DNA of 64,000 nt. Origin: Rhodanobacter thiooxydans. Its GTDB lineage: Bacteria > Pseudomonadota > Gammaproteobacteria > Xanthomonadales > Rhodanobacteraceae. Of this stretch, positions 44,508 through 52,084 are shown in pieces. A program made the position numbers and the translations under genes. Location of the stretch: contig NZ_CP088923.1 of NCBI RefSeq assembly GCF_021545845.1, positions 310,001 to 374,000 of the forward strand, written 5' to 3'. The first letter of the stretch is position 1, and the number at the start of each line of letters is the position of its first letter. The notes under the pieces are model-generated. The model worked only from the letters and a program-made list of their open reading frames with translations. It was not told the DNA's origin and made no database searches.

Positions 44508-44942
44508 TCAGCGCAGGCGCAGCACCAGCCAGGAGAGCAGCGCCAGCAGGTTGATGCCGAGGCGCGACACCGCCGGGCCGGCCGCGGCGAGCACGAAACC
44601 CTGCGTGCCGAAGTGCCAGTCCAGGTCCAGCCGCGGCGCGGCCTGCAGGGTGGCGAACACGTTGACGAAGGCGCCGCAGTGCAGGCCGTAGCTGAAGAGC
44701 GGCGTAGCGATCAGCGGCAGCTGCAGCAGCTGTGCCCAGCGCGACATGCGCACGCCGTGTTCGCTGCCGGCCACCAGCTGGATGCCTGCGGCCAGCACGA
44801 AGCCGTACAGCGCCAGGCCGAGCAGGGCGACCAGGCTGTCATGCGCACCGAACGGCAGCAACCGGCGCAACATCGCGGCCACACCGTAGAAGCCGCCGGC
44901 GATTTCGAGGACGCCGATCAGACGGAACAGGACGGTGCGCAT
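44508..44942 (-). CDS. Hypothetical membrane protein (144 aa)
   Basis: Four hydrophobic segments (LFRLIGVLEIAGGFYGVAAML, LVALLGLALYGFVLAAGIQL, LLQLPLIATPLFSYGLHCGA and VSRLGINLLALLSWLVLRL). No family is recognised with confidence; length and helix pattern resemble DoxX-like proteins, but key motifs are not clear. Before the IS630 insertion it lay about 90 bp downstream of ygiC on the same strand, so it may once have been expressed with it. Confidence 0.6.
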   Translation of the reverse strand: MRTVLFRLIGVLEIAGGFYGVAAMLRRLLPFGAHDSLVALLGLALYGFVLAAGIQLVAGSEHGVRMSRWAQLLQLPLIATPLFSYGLHCGAFVNVFATLQAAPRLDLDWHFGTQGFVLAAAGPAVSRLGINLLALLSWLVLRLR

Positions 44943-45095
44943 GCGGGGCCTTGTGCGGAAAAAGACGCAAGCTTAGAGCCTGTCCGAAGTCTCCGGAAAC
45001 CCCGCGCCAGGAGCTGTCGGCGCGCGGGCTCTCATACCAACTTGCGTTCAATAAACTAGATATACTCTTGCCATCGCCTGGAAGGGAGATGGCAA

Positions 45096-45620
45096 GTGAA
45101 GACACTGATCGGCAACGACAAGGCCACGGTGAAGCGACTGGCGGAGCGACTGAAGCAAGCCGGATCGCATCGCGAGTACCAGCGAATCCAGTGCGTGCTG
45201 CTACGGGCCACACTGGGGAGCTCGGCGCAGGAGATTGCCCAGATCCTGGGATGGTCGGCGTCGACCGTCCATACGATCCATTCGCGCTGGGCCAAGGAAG
45301 GTGAGGCGATCTTCGCGCTGAACGAGCGTGGCGGCCGCCATCATCAGTACTTGAGCGAGGAAGAGGAGAAGGCACTGCTGGAGCCGTTTGTGCGACAGGC
45401 CGAGATGGGTGGGATGTTGCGTGCCTTGGACATCCGGCAGGCATATGCGGCACGGGTCGGCAAACCGGTGGCGCTGTCGACAATCTATCGCCTGTTGGAG
45501 CGGCATGGTTGGCGCAAGGTGATTCCACGGCCCCGCCACCCGAAGGCAGACGTTTCGGCCCAAGCGGCATATAAAAAAACTGCGGCGCTGCGTTCGCGCC
45601 GAGGTCGCGCGTCAGGCTAG
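45096..45620 (+). CDS. IS630-family transposase, N-terminal ORF A
   Basis: 174 aa carrying the N-terminal helix-turn-helix domain (SSAQEIAQILGWSASTVHTIHSRW) and the second winged helix (ALSTIYRLLERHGWRKV). It runs through AAYKK at seven A (45573-45579) and then stops after an unrelated tail in this frame. A shift into the +1 frame at the A7 run gives KKLRRCVRAEVARQARCGRP and continues as ORF B, so the functional product needs a frameshift or transcript slippage. The start has GGGAGATGGCAAGTG upstream. Confidence 0.85.
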   Translation: MKTLIGNDKATVKRLAERLKQAGSHREYQRIQCVLLRATLGSSAQEIAQILGWSASTVHTIHSRWAKEGEAIFALNERGGRHHQYLSEEEEKALLEPFVRQAEMGGMLRALDIRQAYAARVGKPVALSTIYRLLERHGWRKVIPRPRHPKADVSAQAAYKKTAALRSRRGRASG

Positions 45621-46161
45621 GTGCGGTCGCCCGGTTCGCTTGATGTTCCAGGACGAGGGGCGGTTTGGCCTGCTCGGCTCGCCACGGCGATGTTGGGCGC
45701 CCTCACCGACACGTCCTGTCGTGGGGGCGCGGCTGGAACGTCAATACATCTACGCCTTCGCCGCCGTGAGTCCTCACGACGGCGTCCTCGACAGTCTCAT
45801 CTTGCCGTGGGTCAATGCCGAGGCCATGTCCCTGTTCCTGGCCGAAGTGGCCGGTCGCCATCCTGGCGAGTTCATTCTCATGGTCATGGATCAAGCCGGC
45901 TGGCATCAGGCAAACGCCCTGGTCGTTCCCGACTCCATGCGCCTGGTGTTCCTTCCCCCCTATAGCCCCGAGCTCAACCCAGCCGAGCATCTCTGGAAGG
46001 CCTTGCGCGAGCAAGACTTCGGCAACGAGGTCTTCAAGAACCTCGATGCCGTCGAAACGACCCTAGCCGGCGGATTGCGCGCACTGGAAGTCGATCACGA
46101 CCAAACCCAGTCTTTGACCGGCTTCAAGTGGATAACTTCTATATCATTGAACGCAAATTAG
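45574..46161 (+). CDS. IS630-family transposase, C-terminal catalytic ORF B
   Basis: DDE catalytic domain in the +1 frame relative to ORF A. The first Asp is in RLMFQDEGRFGLL, the second in LMVMDQAGWHQA and the Glu in PPYSPELNPAEHLW, all intact, so the fused protein should be active. There is an ATG at 45643 if it is translated separately. The TAG stop is formed by the last three bases of the element (46159-46161). It ends ISLNAN. Confidence 0.85.
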   Translation, partial: KKLRRCVRAEVARQARCGRPVRLMFQDEGRFGLLGSPRRCWAPSPTRPVVGARLERQYIYAFAAVSPHDGVLDSLILPWVNAEAMSLFLAEVAGRHPGEFILMVMDQAGWHQANALVVPDSMRLVFLPPYSPELNPAEHLWKALREQDFGNEVFKNLDAVETTLAGGLRALEVDHDQTQSLTGFKWITSISLNAN

Positions 46162-46163
46162 TA

Positions 46164-47342
46164 TCAGGCGATCAGCACGCCGCGCGCTTCCTCGACGATC
46201 GCGTGCGGCACGAAGCGCGCGCTGTCCTGGGTGATCAGCGTGCTGTCCTCGCGGATGCCGATGCCGCAGGCGCGGTCGCCGACTACCCAACTGCCGAGCA
46301 GCGGGTGGTGGCCGTCGAAGGTCGGCAGCGGGTGGCAGACCTGGCGGATGCATGGACCGTCGTAGGGGCCGCCGGTGGCGAGTTGGCGTCCATCGTCCAG
46401 GCGCATTGCGATATTGGCGCCCTCGCGCGAGTGCAGCGGCTTGCGCACCCAGCCGCGCGGCAGCTCGCCGCCATCGTCGAACATCGCCGGCAGCAAGTTC
46501 GGGTGGCCCGGGTGCGCTTCCCACAGCAGCGGCAGGATGCCCTTGTTGCTCAGCAGCGCCTTCCACGGCGGTTCGATCAGCTGCAGGCCGGCGCGCGGCA
46601 GGTACGCGCCGAACGACTCGCGGAACAGATCCTCCAGCGGGTACAGCTTGAACAGGCAGCCGATCACCTGGTCGTCGAGGTCGGTGAAGCGGCCGTCGGC
46701 GGAGATGCCGATGTCCTCGATCGCCAGCAGCCCGCAGTCGATGCCGGCCTGCAGCGCGCAATCACGCAGGTAGGCCACGGTGCCCTGGTCTTCCGCCGAA
46801 TCGCGCACGGCGGCCAAGTGGAACGGTCGCGCGATCCGGCGCGCAATGGTGCCGAACGCCTCCACCAGCGACTCGTAGATGGAGTTGAACTGGTCGCTGC
46901 CGGCCGGCAGCTGGCCGCGCGCGAGCTGGTCCTCCAGCCATTGCCATTGGAAGAACGCGGCCTCGAACAGAGAGGTGGGTGTGTCGTAGTTCAGCTCGTA
47001 GAGCTTGGCCGGGCCGGTGCCGTCGTAGGCGAAGTCCAGGCGGCCGTACAGGTAGGGGTCGCGCCTGCGCCAGCTCTCGGCGATCCAGTCGCGGTACGGC
47101 TCGGGGATCGCCAACTGCTGCATGTGCCGCTCGCTGCCCACGATGCGCTCGACCATGTCCAGCGCCATCGCGTGCAGTTCTTCGCTGGGCGCTTCGAGGT
47201 CGTCCTCGATTTCGCGCAGGGTGAAGGCGTAGTACGCCGACTCGTCCCAGTACGGCGCATCGTCGATGGTGTGGAAGCCGAAGCCGCACTCGGCGGCCTT
47301 CGCGCGCCAGTCGGGGCGCGCGGCGGTGGCGACGCGGCGCAT
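46164..47342 (-). CDS. ygiC: Glutathionylspermidine synthase family protein (YgiC-like)
   Basis: 392 aa ATP-grasp protein. FDFAYDG-type motif is seen as GRLDFAYDGTGPAKLYELNYDTPTS (in parts: YELNYDTPTSLFE is the family hallmark); GWVRKPLHSREGANI and SWVVGDRACGIGIREDSTLI complete the ATP site. The amidase half of true glutathionylspermidine synthase is absent, as in YgiC and YjfC. It probably ligates a peptide to an unknown amine. The start overlaps the ygiB stop by one base (TGATG), and the IS630 element abuts the stop codon. Confidence 0.88.
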   Translation of the reverse strand: MRRVATAARPDWRAKAAECGFGFHTIDDAPYWDESAYYAFTLREIEDDLEAPSEELHAMALDMVERIVGSERHMQQLAIPEPYRDWIAESWRRRDPYLYGRLDFAYDGTGPAKLYELNYDTPTSLFEAAFFQWQWLEDQLARGQLPAGSDQFNSIYESLVEAFGTIARRIARPFHLAAVRDSAEDQGTVAYLRDCALQAGIDCGLLAIEDIGISADGRFTDLDDQVIGCLFKLYPLEDLFRESFGAYLPRAGLQLIEPPWKALLSNKGILPLLWEAHPGHPNLLPAMFDDGGELPRGWVRKPLHSREGANIAMRLDDGRQLATGGPYDGPCIRQVCHPLPTFDGHHPLLGSWVVGDRACGIGIREDSTLITQDSARFVPHAIVEEARGVLIA

Positions 47343-47884
47343 CAGCCGCCGATGCCGCGGCTGCTGCCGGAGCTGCCGAAGCCGGAACGGCTGACCGTGA
47401 CCGCGCGGTTCGGCGTGGCGTTGACCGGCACCATCGCGGTGCCGGCCCCGCCGCGATAGACGCCGCCCGTACCGGCGCCGGCGGCGGGGCGCTGCCAGCC
47501 GCCGTTGCTGTCGCGGAACGCCGGCGCGCTGTTGAAGCCGTTCGCGGCCATGCCGTTGCGCATCATCTGCGACAGGAAGAAACCGGTCATCAGCGGGCCG
47601 AAGAACGAATGGTTGGCGCCATCGCTGCGTTCGGCGCACTGCTCCTTGCCGTAGCTGGCCTCGCACGCCTCGCGGTTGGCGAAGCGCGGCGCATTGGTGG
47701 TCGCATCCCGCTGTGCCTTGGCGAACGCCTGCTGGCAGGTATCGCGGTCGTTGGTCTGCGCCACGCAGGCCTCGACCGAGGTGTACAGGCCTTCGCGCGA
47801 CGCGCTTTCGCTGCGGTCGCAGGCGGTCAGCAACAGCGGGGCCGTGCTCATCAGCAGCAGGGCGGCGGTCTTGGATCGCTTCAT
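47342..47884 (-). CDS. ygiB: DUF1190 lipoprotein (YgiB-like)
   Basis: 180 aa with lipobox LLLTAC after the start MKRSKTAALLLMSTAPL, so probably an outer-membrane lipoprotein. Cysteine-containing repeats (SVEACVAQTNDRDTCQQAF, REACEASYGKEQCAERSDG) and a C-terminal Gly/Ser-rich tail are typical of DUF1190. It is paired with ygiC as in E. coli, where the two genes follow tolC. Function unknown; a link to envelope homeostasis is inferred from that neighbourhood. Confidence 0.88.
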   Translation of the reverse strand: MKRSKTAALLLMSTAPLLLTACDRSESASREGLYTSVEACVAQTNDRDTCQQAFAKAQRDATTNAPRFANREACEASYGKEQCAERSDGANHSFFGPLMTGFFLSQMMRNGMAANGFNSAPAFRDSNGGWQRPAAGAGTGGVYRGGAGTAMVPVNATPNRAVTVSRSGFGSSGSSRGIGG

Positions 47885-47963
47885 GGGATGCTCGGCTCGC
47901 GGGTATCCGTCCAAGCATGCCTGCTTGCGTGCGCGGAAGGAAGTTCTTGCGGTAGGAGCCGCG

Positions 47964-48063
47964 GTAGGAGTCCGCTTGCGGGCGAGGCTCTTGGAGCTGG
48001 GATTCGGGATTCGGGATTCGGGATTCGCAAAAGCAGAGCATCGCCCGCAAGCGGGCTCCTACC
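47964..48063. repeat. GTAGGAGTCCGCT palindromic repeat (copy 4)
   Basis: GTAGGAGTCCGCTTGCGGGC and GCCCGCAAGCGGGCTCCTAC form the arms. The loop has GGGATTCGGGATTCGGGATT units followed by CGCAAAAGCAGAGC. A further partial left arm, GGTAGGAGCCGC, precedes it at 47951. It lies between srkA and ygiB on the same strand. Confidence 0.88.
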
Positions 48064-48074
48064 TGGTTGTGGAG

Positions 48075-49037
48075 CTATTCGAGTCCGTCGGCCAGCTCGT
48101 GCAGGTCGGCGACGTGCTGTTCCCACCAGCGCGATTCGGCGGCGAACGGGAACGCGGCGGGGAACGCCGGGTCGTGCCAGCGCGCGGCGATCCAGCCGGC
48201 GTAGTGCAGCTGGCGCATCGCGCGCAGCGCCGGCACCAGCGCCAGCTCGGCGTGGTCGAACGGGCGGAACTGGCGGTAGCCCTCGAGTACGGCGTCCATC
48301 GCGCGCTCGTCGTTGGCGAGCATCCACAGGTCCTGCACGGCGGGGCCGCTGCGGGCGTCGTCGAAATCGACGAAGTGCGGGCCGGCATCGGTCCACAGCA
48401 GGTTGCCGGGGTGGCAGTCGCCGTGCAGGCGCAGCTGGCGTACCGGGCCGACCGCTTCCAGGCGTGCGGCGATCGCCGCATCCAGCCGCGTCGCGGCGGC
48501 ACGGTAGTTCCCCTGCAGGGCGGCGGGCAGCAGCGACGAGGCGAGCACCGCATGCATCGGCTGCTGCACCATCGTGTCGCGGTCGAGCCGGCCGCGATGC
48601 GCGAACGGCGCTCGCGCGCCGACCAGATGCAGACGTGCGATCAGCCGGCCCAGCCACTGCAGTTGATCGGTCGCCTCCAGCTCAGGCGCGCGGCCGCCGC
48701 GGCGCGGCGTCAGCGCGTAGCGGAAGCCGCCGTGATGCAGCAGGGTGCGGCCGCCGAAGGCCAGCGGCGCCACCACCGGCAGTTCGGCCTCGGCCAGTTC
48801 CTGCGTGAACGCGTGTTCCTCGATGATCGCCGCGTCGCTCCAGCGGCCGGGCCGGTAGAACTTCGCGATCACCGGCGCGGCCGGCTCCAATCCATCGTGT
48901 TCCAGGCCCACCTGCCACACCCGGTTCTCATAGCTGTTCAGCGCGAGCAGACGGCCATCCGGCCACAAGCCGCAGGCGCCCACCGCGTCGAGCACGAGGT
49001 CGGGAGTGAGGCTGGCGTACGGCGTGCCGGCTGTCAT
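48075..49037 (-). CDS. srkA: Stress response serine/threonine protein kinase SrkA (YihE-like)
   Basis: 320 aa aminoglycoside-phosphotransferase-fold kinase. It shows SYENRVWQVGLE and VIAKFYRPGRWSDAAIIEEH in the N-lobe, catalytic loop RLHGDCHPGNLLW with Asp and metal-binding FVDFDDARSGPAVQDLWML. The Y.NR.....F.RP.RW pattern is specific to SrkA/YihE, which phosphorylates Ser/Thr in envelope and oxidative stress and counters MazEF-induced death in E. coli. No dsbA follows here, unlike in E. coli. Confidence 0.92.
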   Translation of the reverse strand: MTAGTPYASLTPDLVLDAVGACGLWPDGRLLALNSYENRVWQVGLEHDGLEPAAPVIAKFYRPGRWSDAAIIEEHAFTQELAEAELPVVAPLAFGGRTLLHHGGFRYALTPRRGGRAPELEATDQLQWLGRLIARLHLVGARAPFAHRGRLDRDTMVQQPMHAVLASSLLPAALQGNYRAAATRLDAAIAARLEAVGPVRQLRLHGDCHPGNLLWTDAGPHFVDFDDARSGPAVQDLWMLANDERAMDAVLEGYRQFRPFDHAELALVPALRAMRQLHYAGWIAARWHDPAFPAAFPFAAESRWWEQHVADLHELADGLE

Positions 49038-49063
49038 CGGGTACCGCGCCTCTTTCGTTCGCC

Positions 49064-49088
49064 TCCTCTCCCCACGCAGGGGAGAGGA
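49064..49088. repeat. TCCTCTCCCC/GGGGAGAGGA hairpin repeat
   Basis: Perfect 10-bp arms with loop ACGCA, followed by TTGAGGTGAGGGGCGGG. It is a half-length relative of the elements in uvrD and polA and lies between the thioesterase gene and srkA. Confidence 0.75.
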
Positions 49089-49125
49089 TTGAGGTGAGGG
49101 GCGGGTGCTCGCGGGAACGTCACGA

Positions 49126-49566
49126 TCAACGCACGCCCATGCCGCGTGCCGGGATCACCGCCATGGTGAGGCGCGCGATGCACACCAGCGCGCCCTCCTC
49201 GCTCTCGATGCGGATCTCCCACACCTGGGTGGTGCGGCCGATGTGCAGCGCCTTCGCGGTGCCGGTGACGCTGCCCTCGCGCACGCCGCGCACGTGGTTG
49301 GCGTTGATGTCCAGGCCCACCGCCCGTTCCTTCTCGGGATCGAGCGTAAGCATGGCCGCGGTGCTGCCCAGCGTCTCGGCCAGTGCCACCGAGGCGCCGC
49401 CGTGCAGCAGGCCGTACGGCTGGTGGGTGCGCCGGTCGACCGGCATGCTGCCGGCCAGCCAGTCGTCGCCGACCGCGGTGATACGGATGCCCAGCGTCTC
49501 CATCAGGGTGTTGGCGCACCAGCCGTTGAGGCGGGCGAGGTCGGTGGATTGTTTCCAGAGGCTCAT
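49126..49566 (-). CDS. Hotdog-fold thioesterase (YbdB/YdiI/PaaI type)
   Basis: 146 aa. RTHQPYGLLHGGASVALAET is the hotdog catalytic region, with the His-Gly-Gly loop and Glu nucleophile or base. GLDINANHVRGVREGSVTGTA and VWEIRIESEEGALVCIARLTM complete the fold. E. coli relatives hydrolyse aryl- and DHNA-CoA or proofread enterobactin synthesis. Substrate cannot be fixed from sequence. It is divergent from the iron-sulfur reductase gene by 54 bp. Confidence 0.9.
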   Translation of the reverse strand: MSLWKQSTDLARLNGWCANTLMETLGIRITAVGDDWLAGSMPVDRRTHQPYGLLHGGASVALAETLGSTAAMLTLDPEKERAVGLDINANHVRGVREGSVTGTAKALHIGRTTQVWEIRIESEEGALVCIARLTMAVIPARGMGVR

Positions 49567-49620
49567 CGTTGATTCCTGTAAAGCGAACCCGCATTGTTGT
49601 CCGCTGTGATCGTCGCGACA

Positions 49621-50691
49621 ATGCACCCAGTGCCCATCGTCACCCTCAAATCTTCCGGCCGCCGCTTTCCGGTGGCCCCCGGCGAAACCGTGCTGGAAGC
49701 GGCGCAGCGCGCGGGCGTGGCGTTGCCGTATTCGTGCCGCGCCGGCGTTTGCGGCAGCTGCAAGGCGACCCTGCTGGAAGGGCGCTGCGAATACCCGCGC
49801 AACCCGCCGCTGGCGCTGGATGCCGGTGCGCTGGCCCATCACGCGGTGCTGCCGTGCCAGGCGGTGCCGTGCGGCGACCTGCTGCTGGAAGCGCGCGAGG
49901 TGGCCTCGGTGGAGGACATCGCGCGGCGCCAGCTCGGCGTGGTGGTGGCCGCCAAGTGGCGGCTGGTGGCGGACGTGATCGGCCTGCGCCTGCTGCCGGA
50001 TCGCGGCGAGCGCCGGCTGCGGCGGCTGCCCGGCCAGTACCTGGACGTGCTGCTGGAGGACGGCCGGCGCCGGCCGTTCTCGATCGCCAACGGCCCGCAG
50101 CGGGACGGTTCGATCGAGCTGCATGTGCGCCACGTCGCCGGTGGCGGCTTCACCTCGTGGGTCAACGACGTGCTCGAGGTCGGCGACCGCCTGCGCGTGG
50201 AGGGGCCGCTGGGCACCTTCGTGCCGCGCGAGGATTCCGAGCGGCCGATGATCTTCATGGCCGGCGGCACCGGCTTCGCCCCGGTCAAGGCGATCGTCGA
50301 ACACTTCATTGCACTGGGCACGCGCCGGCCGATGCGGCTGTACTGGGGCGCGCGCAGCGCGGCCGACCTGTACCTGCGAGCGCTGGCCGAGCGGTGGGCG
50401 CGCGAGGTGCCGAACCTGACGTTCCACGCCGTGGTCTCCCACCCCGAACTGGCCGATGGCCTGCGCATGGGGCTGGTGCACGAGGCGGTGCTGGCCGATC
50501 AGCCCGGCCTCTCCGGCCACGACCTGTACATGAGCGGCCCGCCGGCGATGATCGACGCCGCGCACCCGCTGTTCCTCGCCGCGGGGCTGCCGGAGGATCG
50601 GCTGTACTACGACTCGTTCGAGTACGCGCCGGACGTGCTGGCGCAGATCATCGCCGGCCGCGCCGGCATCCACGACCTGCCGTTGCCGTAG
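49621..50691 (+). CDS. 2Fe-2S ferredoxin/FAD/NAD reductase (CDP-6-deoxy-glucoseen reductase-like)
   Basis: 356 aa. An N-terminal plant-type 2Fe-2S domain (YSCRAGVCGSCKATLLEG, then VLPCQAVP), an FAD domain (RRPFSIANGP) and an NAD domain (MIFMAGGTGFAPVKAIVEHF, DLYMSGPPAMIDAA) place it with CDP-6-deoxy-delta-3,4-glucoseen reductases and phenol-hydroxylase reductases. No sugar genes are nearby, so its partner is unknown. No good ribosome binding site precedes ATG 49621; upstream in-frame GTG and TTG codons are alternatives. Its TAG stop forms the start of a GTAGGAGC repeat. Confidence 0.85.
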   Translation: MHPVPIVTLKSSGRRFPVAPGETVLEAAQRAGVALPYSCRAGVCGSCKATLLEGRCEYPRNPPLALDAGALAHHAVLPCQAVPCGDLLLEAREVASVEDIARRQLGVVVAAKWRLVADVIGLRLLPDRGERRLRRLPGQYLDVLLEDGRRRPFSIANGPQRDGSIELHVRHVAGGGFTSWVNDVLEVGDRLRVEGPLGTFVPREDSERPMIFMAGGTGFAPVKAIVEHFIALGTRRPMRLYWGARSAADLYLRALAERWAREVPNLTFHAVVSHPELADGLRMGLVHEAVLADQPGLSGHDLYMSGPPAMIDAAHPLFLAAGLPEDRLYYDSFEYAPDVLAQIIAGRAGIHDLPLP

Positions 50692-50805
50692 GAGCCCGCT
50701 CGCGGGCGATGCTCTTGGAGCCGGGAGCCGGGATTCGGGATTCGGGATTCGGGATTCGGGATTCGCAAAAGCAGAAGCAAAAGCATCGCGCGCCAGCGCG
50801 CTCCT
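50688..50805. repeat. GTAGGAGCCCGCT palindromic repeat (copy 5), split by IS110
   Basis: The left arm GTAGGAGCCCGCTCGCGGGC begins inside the stop codon of the reductase gene. The loop has five GGGATTC units. The right arm CGCGCCAGCGCGCTCCT stops two bases short of the usual CTCCTAC end; the missing AC is found at the other side of the IS110 element (52087-52088), which therefore interrupted this repeat. Confidence 0.88.
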
Positions 50806-50814
50806 TAGGTCTTG

Positions 50815-51015
50815 ATGTCCGACCTGTCAGGGTCGAGCATTCCCGACTGATCATCGGGGGAACCGGGTGATGCCGATGCGCTCCTTTGGCTTCGAGCCCG
50901 TGACGTAGATGCACACCCCGGTTCCGATTTCGCTCATCCAGAAGTTTGAACGGTACCCTCGGCCCGCCACTGGCGTGAGCCTGCACACCTAAGGATCAGC
51001 CGGATGAGCATGGTG
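50815..51015 (+). ncRNA. Predicted IS110 bridge RNA with target- and donor-binding loops
   Basis: Three domains can be drawn. First, hairpin CGACC/GGTCG (50820-50835). Second, a target loop closed by GGAACCGGGTG (50859-50869) with CACCCCGGTTCC (50914-50925), tipped by GGCT-TCG-AGCC (50888-50898). Its 5' side holds GCGCTCCT (50878-50885), identical to the insertion target 50798-50805; its 3' side holds GTAG (50905-50908), complementary to the right target CTAC. Third, a donor loop closed by GCTCATCC (50932-50939) with GGATGAGC (51002-51009), tipped by CGCC-ACT-GGCG (50965-50975). It carries ACGGTA (50950), identical to the element right end, and ACCTAAG (50987-50993), complementary to core plus left end CTTAGGT. 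RNA ends are estimates. Confidence 0.8.
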
Positions 51016-51043
51016 ATCGGAACAAACCATGCGAGGTAAGGCG

Positions 51044-52066
51044 ATGACAAACGTTGTGGGAGTGGATGTGGCCAAGGCCACGTTTGATGTGGCCGTTGGT
51101 CTGGCCAAGCCGGGCAAATTCCAGACACGCGCCAAGGTGGCCAATCGTGAAGAAGGCTTCCAGGAGTTGATGACCTGGTTGGACAAGCACGCGCCGGAAG
51201 CGGCGGTGTGCATGGAAGCGACGGGGATCTATCACGAGGCACTGGCCATCTTCCTGGTACAGCAAGGCAAGACGGTCTACGTGGCCAATCCGGCGCAAGT
51301 AAAGTACTTCGGCAAGAGCCAGCTGACGCGAACCAAGACCGACCGCACAGACGCCAAGCTCATTGCGCAGTTCGCCACCAGTCAGCAGGCCGGCACCCAT
51401 CCGATGGCGCCGTGGATGCCGCCGACAGCGGCCCAGCGCACCTTGCGCGCGCTGGTCGAACGGCTGGACGATCTCAAGGGCATGGAGCGGATGGAAGCGA
51501 ACCGACTCGACGTCGCCAATGACGCCGTACGCGACTCGGTGGAAGCGTCGCTCAAGGAACTGCGCAAGCAGATCAAGGCGCTGGAGCAGCGCATCAACAA
51601 TCACATCGACAAGGATCCCCAGCTGCGCTACGACGCGGCGTTGATGACGTCCATCCCCGGCATCGCCAAGACCACGTCGGCCTCCCTGCTCGCCGCACTG
51701 GGCGACCTGCGACGCTTCGACGCGCCGGGCAAGCTGGTCGCCTTCGCCGGCCTCAACCCGGCACGGCGCGAGTCGGGCACGCTCAAGGGACAGGTCCGGA
51801 TCTCCAAAACCGGTGCCCCCGGCTTGCGCGCCAAACTCTACTTTCCCGCCATCTGCGCCAAGAACCACAACCCCGTGGTTCGTGCCTTCTGCGAACGGTT
51901 GCTCGCACGCGGGAAGCTCCCCATCGTGACCGTGTGTGCCGCCATGCGGAAGCTCCTGCACCTAGTCTGGGGCGTCATCCATACCAACTCGCTGTTTGAT
52001 CCTGACTACCCCAGACACCGCCTCGTTGCCTCTGCGCACGCATCACCTGGATGCTCGCTTGCATAA
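51044..52066 (+). CDS. IS110-family transposase/recombinase
   Basis: 340 aa. The N-terminal RuvC-like DEDD domain shows the first Asp in VVGVDVAKATFDVA, Glu in CMEATGIYHEAL and the Asp pair in KTDRTDAKLIAQF. A coiled coil (about residues 145-195) leads to the Tnp domain with SIPGIAKTTSASLLAALGD, FAGLNPARRESGT and the catalytic Ser region RISKTGAPGLRAKLYFPA. All motifs are intact. The ATG at 51044 has GAGGTAAGG upstream; the ATG at 51029 is five codons longer. Works with the bridge RNA encoded immediately upstream. Confidence 0.92.
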   Translation: MTNVVGVDVAKATFDVAVGLAKPGKFQTRAKVANREEGFQELMTWLDKHAPEAAVCMEATGIYHEALAIFLVQQGKTVYVANPAQVKYFGKSQLTRTKTDRTDAKLIAQFATSQQAGTHPMAPWMPPTAAQRTLRALVERLDDLKGMERMEANRLDVANDAVRDSVEASLKELRKQIKALEQRINNHIDKDPQLRYDAALMTSIPGIAKTTSASLLAALGDLRRFDAPGKLVAFAGLNPARRESGTLKGQVRISKTGAPGLRAKLYFPAICAKNHNPVVRAFCERLLARGKLPIVTVCAAMRKLLHLVWGVIHTNSLFDPDYPRHRLVASAHASPGCSLA

Positions 52067-52084
52067 CGCGGAACGAGACGGTAT

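Larger units (their letters stand above)
45037..46161 (+). mobile_element. IS630-family insertion sequence
   Basis: 1125 bp. Terminal inverted repeats CCAACTTGCGTTCAAT (45037-45052) and ATTGAACGCAAATTAG (46146-46161) match at 14 of 16 positions. TA dinucleotides at 45035-45036 and 46162-46163 are the expected target duplication. The transposase is encoded in two frames joined at an A7 run. The element inserted directly after the ygiC stop codon. Confidence 0.92.
50806..52084 (+). mobile_element. IS110-family insertion sequence
   Basis: About 1.28 kb, without terminal inverted repeats, with a long non-coding left end (238 nt) and very short right end (18 nt) around a DEDD transposase. Joining 50805 to 52087 restores the repeat end GCGCTCCTAC with a CT core that is present at both junctions (50804-50805 and 52085-52086). 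This arrangement matches the IS110 group that encodes its bridge RNA upstream of the transposase and inserts into palindromic repeats. Confidence 0.88.

Noticed and set aside
24447..50805. GATTCGGG arrays as a possible CRISPR
   Set aside because: Units are seven bases long without spacers and lie in the loops of palindromic repeats.
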